In this document: positions 47,957 to 58,700 of the stretch, piece after piece
Position numbering within the stretch: the first letter of the stretch is position 1
How the letters are laid out: the number at the start of each line of letters is the position of its first letter
Notes under the pieces: generated by a model
The model's database searches: none
The model's input: the letters and a program-made list of their open reading frames with translations, nothing else
What the model was told of the DNA's origin: nothing
Assembly (NCBI RefSeq): GCF_932526225.1
Contig: NC_064034.1
Coordinates: 3,396,001 to 3,460,000 of the forward strand
From: Nematostella vectensis
Lineage: Eukaryota > Cnidaria > Anthozoa > Actiniaria > Edwardsiidae
DNA length: 64,000 nucleotides
Direction of reading: 5' to 3'
Position numbers and translations under genes: made by a program

Positions 47957-50787
47957 TGGCTAGGACAAGAAAACAGAAAGCCTGTTAATTTAAATTCCTG
48001 TCTTCGACCTCTATTTATCATCAAGAAGATATGGTATCCCAGGCTGCCGTGTGTGGCCCCTACCCTATGCCAATGATTCTTGGCAATACCTTGCAGACTG
48101 AATTTCTGACTCTGCTCACTGGTGGTCGAAGGCATCACCTTACTTGGCTTAGTGATTTTAAAAGTGTTATTTATTAATCTGGAGTTCTTCTCTGTAATAT
48201 TACTATTTCCTATCTGATTCATACGTTTTTAAGGCCCCATAATATAACCAATATGCTGCTGATTCTTTACTTTTTTCAAGATGTAGATTTTTTCACAGAT
48301 TGTCTTTTTCTAAAAAAAAAACATCACAAAGCTAGTGTGACATGAAAACTGACTTGTTTTATCTATGTTTTATATTTGAATTCAAGTTTAATATGATGTA
48401 AAATTAAACTTGGACACATCAGTAGAGTTATCAGAAACAGCCCCCATAGTAAACTTACCTATGTTATAATGCAGTACAGTTGCATTGCCAGTGCTATTCT
48501 AAGGAGTAATACACACAAATAAGATGTAAAAAAAAACCACTAACCCCCTTCATGTCATGTAAAAACTTCCAAATCCGATGAAGGACATTCTATGGCACTA
48601 GATACCTTTACCATGGGTGTATTAACATTGCTATATTGAAGTTATGAGATGTTATAAATAACCGTAGTACTTAGAGCTGTATTTGGGAAAAATCCACTAG
48701 ATCAAGTAGTTTCTTAGATGAGAAATGTAAATAAAACTAATTCTGAATTCTGGTTACACTACACAAGTTTTAGTTAAAAGGATATATTCAGAGAAACAAA
48801 AACAAAAAAAGAAAAAAAAGAGACGTTAAAAAAGGAAACATTGCTATCTTTGGAGAGCATGGTTTGATTAGGCTCATATTCTTTTAATAATGTAGTTTTT
48901 TAATGGTGCCGGCTGCCAGCTTTATTGCATAAGTATTTTTTTTTTTTTTTGCTGTTAGCTCAAGAAATAATGTAATGCTTTTTATTTGCATTTCTCTCGT
49001 TGTATTTTCTTGAGATGCATTTGTAGGTATTTTGACTAGACGGTTTATGGTGTTAGCTATGGTACTGCGGATTGCCCTCTATCAGTTTTTGTTGGTTGGA
49101 ACAGGTGCTAGAAGGGGAGAACATTGAACAAGAAGCATATGCAAGCAGAGTTGGGTTGCTCCAAAATTAGGCTATTGGCCTTGGCTGGTTCTTAGAAAAT
49201 ACAGGTTATGGCACAAGGAGAATTTTGCTCTCGTGCATTCCTTCTAAAATTTCTGAATGGGTTGGGGCTGTGGGGAGCACCAGCCCCAATATGGATCCCT
49301 TGATCCACCACTGAATTAATGCCAGGAATTTACCATACAGGAAAAGATAATTCATTTGACACCACTTGAGCCAACTGAACTAACCAAGAAACCAATTATC
49401 ACCAATTTCACACCATAAACTTTCTAGTTGTTAGGTAATAAACTAGGTATAGGTAACCAATACTAAATACTGCAATTCCCATGAATGTTGCATACAGTAG
49501 CTCTCGGAGGTCGTAATTGATGACAAGAATGTGGCTGGTAAGAGGAATGTCTGACTTTGGCTGTCAGGTGATTATGCAGAAGTTAATTGTTAAAGAATGA
49601 ATTTATGGTGTGGGTTGCACCTTACAGCTAATAAAAGACAACAATTGTTGGACTTTATGTTGTTTATTCGTAACCACCCTTTCTCCTAACCAAATGATCA
49701 CACCTTATATAAACCACAAAAAAGACTAAGAACGTGTGGTCAAAACGTTCTATCACTCTAAAACATATCTCGGCCGAAGCACTAAGTGCTGTATGAGTGA
49801 GAGGGGGTATAGAGGTTCTCCTCAGAAAAATTAAATTTACCCAAGAAATGGTTTTATTTTAGATTACCTAAACTACGTACCAATCAAAAAGTTAAAGCAA
49901 TTTTACTTGAAATTTTCAAGCTTTTAACCTTAGCATAAAAAAATTCTTTACACCATGAGAAATGTGTATATCAGCATGATATTTTTTAATGGATTCTTAC
50001 AATTTATCTACATTTTGTCCACATAAACCTATCTTGTGCCAGGTTGGCATTTGCACTGATAACACAATAAGGGTATGGTTTCTATGCCCCCCCCCCTTCT
50101 CATTAGCCCAGGTTCTAAAAAAAACACAAGACCTTCTCAAGTTTAAGAGGCACAGTAGAATAAGAATTTTGTTTCATTTTTACATGGTTATTTAAAAGTA
50201 GCAATAAAATTAGTTCATCCATGAACATGCTTTTTGCAGGAATACTTTAAGTTATTTTAGAGTGGTTTCAAAATGCAGTGCAACAAAATGTAATTGTTGA
50301 AGTGTAATAGAGTGATTTTTTATAACCTGTGATCTATATCTAAGAGTATTACGCTTTATTGCAATCTAAATTGTTTCTTTATGTGTTTTCCTGACTATAA
50401 AACTTTTACTCTCACATTGTTAATGAAAACCACTCTAGTAAGTCAAGAACAAAAGAGAACAAAGACATTAAAGTGTTTTAGTATTAATAAACTAAATAGT
50501 ATTTCAAGGGTTTTTAAAAAACACTTTAATTGAACACTAGTTTCATTTTATTCTATTCATTTCAAGAATATTTTATTGCTTGCTGGTCTCTATCAATGAA
50601 TACAATCCCGTGAAGGTACACAAGGAAGCATAGTCAGTTTTTGAGATTCTCCCCACGGTACAGGAGGCCCTGTTGTACTTTTCTTCAAATGTAATTCTTG
50701 CCTTTAAAAACACTTGGACCCTTCCCCAAATGTTACTCATTTCTTATTTAAACACTTGTACCCTGCTACCTCCAAATGTAGCTCTTA

Positions 50788-51035
50788 AAGCCGCATTGTC
50801 ACCAGTTTACTTCTGGAGGTCCGACGGAAACCTCAACTGTTAAAAGACAAAAGAATCTATTAGAATCCGAAATATTAAACAGGCCATCCGCTCTAAATTA
50901 TCACTCACATCCTCAAAGAAACTTCCAATAGACACTTTGCTTTCAATATTTTGAAATATTTTTCGCGTTTTCCATTAAAAATAATCGGATATTGTTAGGT
51001 AATCGACCGGAAGTAAACTGGTGACAATGCAGCTT
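50788..51035. mobile_element. MITE with ~30-bp terminal inverted repeats and TA duplication
   Basis: The left end reads AAGCCGCATTGTCACCAGTT followed by TACTTCTGG. The right end is its inverse (CCGGAAGTAAACTGGTGACA then ATGCAGCTT), with two mismatches over about 29 bases. TA flanks both ends at 50786-50787 and 51036-51037, fitting a mariner/Tc1-type target. The interior is noncoding. Confidence 0.85.
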
Positions 51036-51054
51036 TAACTTGGTTACTTATTAT

Positions 51055-51282
51055 AACACTTGCCCCCCTCTCTCAAACCCTAATGATGCTCTTGTCTTAT
51101 TTACTTATTAAAACACTTTCCCCCCCCCTCTCTCAAACCCTAATGATGCTGTTGCCTTATATACTTATAACACTTGCCCCCTCTCTCAAACCCTAATGAT
51201 GCTATTGCCTTATTTACTTATTAAAACACTTGCCCCCTCTCTCAAACCCTAATGATGCTCTTGCCTTATATACTTATTTTTA
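51055..51282. repeat. Four tandem copies of a ~57-bp repeat
   Basis: Each unit carries AACACTTGCCCC, then CTCTCTCAAACCCTAATGAT and GCTNTTGCCTTATNTACTTAT. Copies differ mainly in C-run length and a few bases. A degenerate relative may continue to 51340. Confidence 0.9.
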
Positions 51283-51944
51283 GCACATGGACCCTCCCCC
51301 CTTACCCCAAATGTATCTCATCATATTTACTTTTTTAAACACTTGGATTCAACTCCATAGCTACTAACTAATTAAGGATGAGACTACCAAAGACTTTCGA
51401 ATACCAAGATTTTATAGGGTTTTTTTTAAATTATTTTATTACTTTAAAGAACACTGAATTTAGACCTCTGTGAACCCTGTTATACTGACTAACACAATTT
51501 TATTACAAGATTATATTGAAATCCAATGCACTTCCAGCTGAAAAAGGGTCAAATAAAATACTTGGCTATTTCAGAGTTCATCACTTTGGGGTTCAGAGCC
51601 AGGTTTTTTTTTTACAATTAATAGTATTGGATTATTTTAATTTAGTCAAAGTTACAATATATAAACTTAAATTGATCAAAATAAATATGTTTGAATAGCC
51701 ACTATGTGGCCTTTACATAGGGAATGAAAATCAATTAGGAAGTCAAAATAAAACATCCAGAAGAGGAAGAACAGTTGTCGTAGCTTCTTGTAATAAATAT
51801 CCATGATGACTTTTTTGACAGGAGCCATGTCAAGATGATTTCATTGACAATAATTGTTAGAATACTGATAAAAGAGTAACATGCACTCACTTGCACTTTG
51901 TGCCTACCTAATAACAAAGTCCATCATTTACGCTGTGAAGTGGA

Positions 51945-53378
51945 CTATGTCATAGATTCCTGAGTGTTATCAAGGGTTACTACTTCAACTGCTTGTGTCG
52001 CCACAGGCACCCCATCACAGTTGGTGTCAACAATGTGATGATGATGAGTATGACCACCTGAAGTCACAGTAACGATGGTGTGTGGCGCCATGGCAACTTG
52101 TGGAACGGAGGTGATGAACTGTGCCTGTGAGTTGGTCAGCATAGTGTGGCCCTGTATTTGCATTAACGATGCAGCAGCTTGAACTGGTATTGTCACCATC
52201 TGAGAGGTGGAAAGGTCACCCTGGACACCCTGTAATGCGGCAGCAGCATGTTCAGGCAAGACTATCTGGCCTCCATCTGCAAGAGTTGCTTCTGCAAGTG
52301 TGGCAACAGCAGCTTGCGCGGCCGCTTCTGAGTGTGACAACTGGTCGTGCTCCATGTTCTGATGGCCATGTGGTAGACAGACCTCAGCTTGGGTTGCTGC
52401 AGCAACTTCTGCTAGTGTGGCAACGGCTTGTGTGGCTTCTGTCTGGGAATGCGAAACATCTGCAATAGTACTCACAGCTCCTGATGCATCCACCTGTATC
52501 AGTGACACAGTACCGTCAGCATTTGAGATGGTGTGGACCATCTGTTGGGGGTGGTGTGCATACTGGTGTTGCTGGACTGCATCATTTTCTGCAAAAAGTG
52601 GCAATAAATCTTCTCTGCCATGATACTTGTAGCAATTCTTAACTATCTGCCGTAAGGCATTAGTCCATGACACTTTTGCCTTTTGCTCCTCTGACCGGCA
52701 GTCACTGCGAACATTCTGCCAAGGTAGGTCAACAGGCCACCAGTTTGGTCGAGTTGACTCCTTACCCCATCCAGGCTTTCCACGCCCAGTAGAATATCGT
52801 AGCATCATAGGGATAAATGCTCTCAGCTGGGCTTGGGTCATTTTATCAACTGGAGTTGGTATGCCATCAATCACTAAGGGAGGGAGGGTAGGGATGTCTG
52901 GATTCTCTGTTGCTTGTGGAGGAGCATGTTCTGCTAATGCATTTTCCAAATCAGGCAAGATCAGTTGTTTCATATTCCGTATAACATTCTCAAGCGGTAC
53001 GGCTCCAAAAACTTTAAAGAGAGGATTTGGTTTTCCAGGGCACACGCAGAGTACTATAGCCTGTTGCCCTACGCGCGTAGTATACTCATCAATGGTGGCT
53101 CGAAGCTTCCTCAACAAACGCGTCTGTTGTCGTTTGCGAATCGAAGGATTAGTTTCAAAGGAATGAGGTCTTTTTCTCTTTTTTCCAGTGGCTATCGCAG
53201 CGGCGGCGGCAACTCCTACAGGCCCGGAAGCGGCGAGCTGTGCTGTAACTTCATCGTTGACAGTAGAAGTCAATAGATCACTGCCATCGAAGGTGGATTC
53301 AGGGGATGAGGGTTCGTCATCCGAAAGACTCTGCGAAACGCTCATCGAGTGAGACATTGCTTGTGTCATGGACGTCAT
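51945..53378 (-). CDS. NRF1: Nuclear respiratory factor 1
   Basis: NRF1 is a transcription factor binding GCGCATGCGC-type sites at nuclear genes for mitochondria and growth. From the Met at 53378 the protein is 477 residues. It shows the Ser-rich/acidic start (SLSDDEPSSPEST), VTAQLAASGPVG, the nuclear signal GKKRKRPHSFETNPSIRKRQ, and the DNA-binding/dimerisation region (RLLRKLRATIDEYTTRVGQQ, DGIPTPVDKMTQAQLRAFIP, RYSTGRGKPGWGKES). The C-terminus is Gln/Ala/Val-rich, with repeated QAVATLAEA-like blocks and QAVEVVTLD. The exon continues up to an acceptor at 53440. A candidate first exon at 53789-53815+ (ATG then NPESDSEE, donor GAA|GTAAGT) does not join in frame, so I place the start at 53378. 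Nearly the whole coding region is one exon, unlike the many-exon vertebrate gene. Confidence 0.92.
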   Translation of the reverse strand: MTSMTQAMSHSMSVSQSLSDDEPSSPESTFDGSDLLTSTVNDEVTAQLAASGPVGVAAAAAIATGKKRKRPHSFETNPSIRKRQQTRLLRKLRATIDEYTTRVGQQAIVLCVCPGKPNPLFKVFGAVPLENVIRNMKQLILPDLENALAEHAPPQATENPDIPTLPPLVIDGIPTPVDKMTQAQLRAFIPMMLRYSTGRGKPGWGKESTRPNWWPVDLPWQNVRSDCRSEEQKAKVSWTNALRQIVKNCYKYHGREDLLPLFAENDAVQQHQYAHHPQQMVHTISNADGTVSLIQVDASGAVSTIADVSHSQTEATQAVATLAEVAAATQAEVCLPHGHQNMEHDQLSHSEAAAQAAVATLAEATLADGGQIVLPEHAAAALQGVQGDLSTSQMVTIPVQAAASLMQIQGHTMLTNSQAQFITSVPQVAMAPHTIVTVTSGGHTHHHHIVDTNCDGVPVATQAVEVVTLDNTQESMT

Positions 53379-53788
53379 GGAATGGGAAAGGCTGGGCGAA
53401 AGGCCCGAATGGTGGATGCCTACTTCTTGAGCCAGTTTGCTGGGGAAAAACGAGCAAAACACTTTCAACAACTCATCACTAAACGAAAATAACTTAAGCT
53501 TACCACACAGATTCTTCTTTTGAATCCTTTATTAGATTTGCACGCCACGCATTTACAACTCAAGGACTCAAGTAACGCGAAAAATCGACTAAAATCAACC
53601 TAAAAAGTGTAATATCTTTTCTATAATGCTCTTAAAAGACAGCACACCACCCCGTTAGCCCCCTAATGACAACAGGGCCGACCAAAACAAGAGAACAGCG
53701 CGACACAAGGCGAAATTCTCTCAAAATCTTCGCTTCTTTGCCGTGTTTTACTCTTCTAAATTGAGACAAGCGTCGTGGCAGTACTTAC

Positions 53789-54000
53789 TTCTTCGCTGTC
53801 CGATTCCGGGTTCATTATTACCAGAAAACAGCAAAACCTACTCTTTAACCTTACTCAAATACCTGGTTTCAACAGCGGAATAGAATAACAGGCGAAGGGT
53901 ACTGAATCTGCGCAAAGAAGCTGCTCCCTCGTCGTGCGCGGTGAAGGACGATGGCGGCTGCTCAATAGAACGACGGCAAACGGGCGCATGTGCTGAACAA
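53789..54000. promoter_or_regulatory. NRF1 5' exon and promoter region
   Basis: A minus-strand exon with donor GAA|GTAAGT ends at 53789. Upstream is GC-richer DNA with TGCGCAAAG (about 53910), GTGCGCGG (about 53935) and GCGCATGTGC (about 53978). The last differs by one base from the NRF1 consensus GCGCATGCGC. A short ATG frame beginning ATGGCGGCTGCT on + ends after five codons. Confidence 0.4.
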
Positions 54001-54364
54001 CAAAGCCATCCCTAAGGGGCTGCCTGTCACATACTACAGGGGCAATCCCGCGGGTTTCGGGACAGGGGACAGCAATCCCAAGATGCTTTTCGAATTCGAC
54101 GAATATTCGACAAGCACGAGGGGAAGAAGATTTGTTGGGCTAATTCTCACCAGCGAAGTTCCCTTAATTTTCCCTACCGGTCTACTTTGCGTAATTATCA
54201 TCAATCGGGCAGGTTTCGGGTGCGCGTCGGGGACTGTTCGCGTGCCGCCACAAGTAGCTCAGGTTACGCAACGTAGCTTGACCGGGTTTTCCAAGTTGAT
54301 CTCGCTGGTGAGAATTAAGCCTAACAAACTCTTTTCTCCTGCCAATACTTCGATTCAGTTATTT

Positions 54365-55744
54365 TAGGCCTTATGAACGGGCTCTGCTACATCTCTGTTC
54401 GATTCAGCTTCGACTTCGGATTTTTCCACTGGACCCAGGGGTATCCAGCTATAAAAGCGCAGGCAAAGTGAGGAGGAAAAATTCAAACAAAACATTGGTC
54501 TGTCACACAATAGCGATATGGTTTCATAAAAAATATTTTTATTCATTTTTTTATTTTTTTTTTTTAAATCAATAAGTAATATTCACTATTATTACAGACA
54601 GTGGTCAACCTTATCAACTATTATTAGTTAAAAAGCTATAAGTGGTTTCTAATGTTATGCTAGAAAGAAAGGCATGCACTTCTATCTGTGTGTGCAGGGG
54701 GGATGAAACGCAAGTCATCCTGTAGTTCTCAAAGTGTAAGTAATTTAGAGAAGAAGAATAAATACTAATAAACGTGGAATCCAAAAGACACCGGGAGGGC
54801 GTGGCCTTCTTATGACCTACACGTCAATAGGCGGCATGACCTACATTTCAATAGGCGACATGACCTACATGTCAATAGGCGACATGACCTACATGTCAAT
54901 AGGCGACATGACCTACATGTCAATAGGCGACATGACCTACATGTCATAAGCGACATGACCTACATGTCAATAGGCGACATGACCTACATGTCATAAGCGA
55001 CATGACCTACATGTCAATAGGCGACATGACCTACATGTCAATAGGCGACATGACCTACATGTCAATAGGCGACATGACCTACATGTCAATAGGCGACATG
55101 ACCTACATGTCAATAGGCGACATGACCTACACGTCAATAGGCGACATGACCTACATGTCATAAGCGACATGACCTACATGTCAATAGGCGACATGACCTA
55201 CATGTCAATAGGCGACATGACCTACATGTCATAAGCGACATGACCTACATGTCAATAGGCGACATGACCTACATGTCAATAGGCGACATGACCTACATGT
55301 CATAAGCGACATGACCTACATGTCAATAGGCGACATGACCTACATGTCAATAGGCGACATGACCTACATGTCATAAGCGACATGACCTACATGTCAATAG
55401 GCGACATGACCTACGTGTCAATAGGCGACGGATCACCGTGGAGTAAAACGGAAACCTGGTAATGCCTTGGGGAAACGGAATTTGGATCAACGGGAGAGTC
55501 CGGTAAACGCGATTTGTGAATATAAGCAGCCGTGAAAATGGGATTGAGCACAGAGTCGTTTGGTATTACGCTAGGCTCACAAAAAATAATAATAATAATT
55601 CAGCTAAGTTAAGAAATTGAACAAAAGAGGTGATGATTTTTTCCATGACTTTCTGCAAGTATTTCCTCCTCTTATTAGTTACTGGTTACGGGTTTGTATC
55701 ATGTAAACTGAATGGATGTGTCTATGAGAACACTGAAATAAACC
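54365..55744. repeat. NRF1-LRRC41 gap with a ~24-bp palindromic minisatellite (54811-55430, about 26 copies)
   Basis: The 24-bp unit includes GACATGACCTACATGTC followed by AATAGGC; a shorter variant has ATAAGC. GACATG and CATGTC are perfect inverted arms around ACCTA, so each unit can fold into a hairpin. Each unit also carries TGACCT, a nuclear-receptor half-site. Outside the array I see no gene. Confidence 0.93.
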
Positions 55745-58700
55745 TCACATCTGGCTAATGTAGTCTGCAAATATGGTCGAGCTGTCCAGGTTACCAGCGA
55801 AAACGGTCTTGACGAGTGGGCGAAGACTGGACACCACTTTGCTGACACTGGAACCAAGGAAATTCCCTGCAAGGTTGATTTCTTCCAGGCGGTTTGGAAG
55901 GAACTTGTGCAGAGCTGATGCGAAGGTCGCGATGGAAGAGGCCGTTCCTTGGTTATAGCTGAATTGGAAATATGCTATAATAGGTTACACGCATAAAAGC
56001 TGGTACATATATCATTAATAACACAACAAAATAAGCGCAATTTATTCTCAACTGGACTACAAAACTAACACACCAAAAGTGTGGGGTGGCGGAGATAGCT
56101 TAGGGTTGGGACGAATAGGTCACCTTATAATTTTTTTTCATTTAAATTTCAGTCCAACCTCGTTTCATTCCCATTCTCACTAAGCCACTCTCACTCTCTT
56201 TGATATCGCGAGCTGCGGGGCAAAGCTAACGGGCGCCATACTCCTCCCATTAAAACACAATGAAGAGGCCAAACTCTACCACATAAGTTGGCATAATACA
56301 AATAAAGATGTAACTGGAGAAAGAGAGAGTGATGGTCTGATGTTCAACTTTGACCGAATTAAACAACAATTCTACAGAGCGGGAATAGATTTAACTTGTT
56401 TAAGTTTTCTTAATGTTTCAATTTTGTATACTAGGCATTTCACAGCACCCGTTATGCTTGTGGGCATGATTGACATGAAGCACTTCAGCGAAATTGGAAA
56501 TAGTGCCGCCATAAGGAAGGTTTTGAGTTCAAGGGCTTGGTTTACCTGAGGTCTAGCTTACTGAGAGCCGAGACGCACCCCTGCTGACTAAACATCTGTG
56601 AGAGCGCTGTAATCCCTGCATCACCTAGTGGTTTACGATTATCCGTGAGCAATCATGTATACATCCAACCCACGTACCACCTGGTGATTAGTATGATAGT
56701 CCGGAGGGCAAAGAATTACACAGGCATTATCTAGGATCAGATTACCATAAAAGCAACGATTCACGAAATCCAAAAAAAAAAAAAAAGCAACGAGCGAATT
56801 ATGCAATCAACCCTATGAGATGATAAGCATTATGTAATCAAGAGAAGGATGGAGGGATAAGCATTGAGATAGACAAGCAATGTCACAGGAATTCTCGTTG
56901 GAAAAAAAATCTTTATTGATCATAAAATGTACTCAAATAAGCAAGAAATATCTTAACTTCCTGCCCAAATGATATCATTTTAAACGACTCGCAAAAATTG
57001 GTATTCGACTTGGCTGCCCTCAACAAGTCTTTTAGACCCCAAAGAATACCGTACAATTTCCCTGTACCCTAAATATACCAATATTTTGATATAACTAAAC
57101 ATTAGGCATAACTTAGTGACAAAAAGCAAAAAGTTTAAGCCGAACTCACCTAATCTGTTACCAGCGATGTTCAAAGACTTCAGTATTGTGTTCATACACA
57201 ATGCGCTGATGATATCTCCGCTGACAACTGCAAACGAACGTTAAACTATCAATGATGGACCAATTCCATAAAATTATGAACAGCTCACTCTTTTTCTAAT
57301 ACCACGGCCCCTTTTCTAAGGCTTGGTATTCTCGTCGTTATCAACACTAGCATCACCTCCATGTCCTCTACTCTTGCCTTACTGCCAACTACCTCTCACA
57401 TACTTATTAGTTCCTCTACCGCCACCCCTCCCCCTAACCCACCCCTACCCTTTCTTACTTACCTTCGAGTCCACAGAAACTAATATCAAGCTCGGTGAGT
57501 TTCCCGTGTTCCAGCAGAACAGCTAAACTATTGTCAGATGACGGTTCGTAAGTATTCTCCTTCAGGATAAGGCTTTTCAGCATTTTGTTGGTTCTTCTAC
57601 TGGATTCACCTAAAATGTAATAACAGTATAAACATTATCCAGCATATGCTAACCAACATCATGCAGTAAACTTTCTCTATTATGGACACTCGGTTAGTGG
57701 TTTATCAAACATAATCAGCTAGCGTCTACCTTATACAACCAGTCAAGTGTGAAACGTGTGCCGTATGGAGAAAAAAAATTCCTATCTGCTTCAAACAAAA
57801 GGTGCTTTAAAAAAAAACGCACACTCAACAAGACCTGGTCAAATGTCGAAAACATGTTTGGTGACGACCAAAAGCAAGCAAAGATTCTAGATTTATTCCT
57901 AAGGCGACATGATGATGGCATTGCGTGTATATATGATGTATTACTGCACACTGGTGATGGTCTTACCTGATATGGCTCTAAAGATAGCTGCTAGTCCTGT
58001 TGTGTGTATCCCACAGCTGGGAAGAGCCAGGTACTTGAGGGTACCATTATTCGCCAGGACACTTGCAAGCATTATAGCCCCCTCGTCACCAATGACACTG
58101 CATAATGTAAGCTCATGTAGACCCTCAAAACGAGATTCAATAGGCTCAGATACACGTGTTTCAACGGGCAACTCATCGGTAGAAAAACTCTCCTGAGAGT
58201 CCGAATCAAACGAGCTTGAGGAGAAACAACAGCTACTGCTGCTACTGAAGCTATCGTGAGAGGAATTGTCTCGCCGTATCTTGCGTGGAGGGAGATCTTT
58301 GAATCTTCCTGATCCGTGTCTCTTTGTGGGAGTAGATGGTACTGCAAGTCGTCTCTTTCTGCTTCGGTTAGGTCCACTGGTTCGTCTTTGAGGTGCATTC
58401 CCAGTCGTCTTACAAGTGCACTGATTACGCAGCTTCCCAGCTAAGTGATTGACACCCATGGCAGTGATTTTACTGGAAGAGATGTAAAGCACTCGGAGCG
58501 ACATCTTTAAGCCTGACCTACAGCTTGTGCAGAAAGTCCCTACCGCTTCACTGATCAGTGAGACAAAGTCATCATCCACTGGGTTTATCTCGATGCGCAA
58601 ACATTTGAGCTTTCCTTTTAGACAAAGTGGTATAAGGGCATCAATAAGGATCTTTCCCTTGGACTGGAAGCCTATTGCATTGTCCCTTAACACGAGTGAT

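Larger units (their letters stand above)
47957..51944. other. AHCYL 3' UTR and intergenic region before NRF1
   Basis: Candidate AHCYL poly(A) signals are near 48731 and at 49630-49635; the latter is followed by a T/G-rich stretch. The region holds a MITE at 50788, a 4-copy repeat at 51055 and otherwise unique AT-rich DNA. The end towards 51945 is likely NRF1 3' UTR. Confidence 0.5.

Noticed and set aside
53789-53815. MNPESDSEE as the true NRF1 N-terminus
   Set aside because: Joining its donor to the only good acceptor (53440) shifts the frame and meets a stop. No in-frame intermediate exon was found.
53990-54367. A 125-codon + strand frame upstream of NRF1
   Set aside because: No recognisable domain, no matching downstream exon and no conserved-looking composition. 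It could be part of a divergent noncoding transcript.
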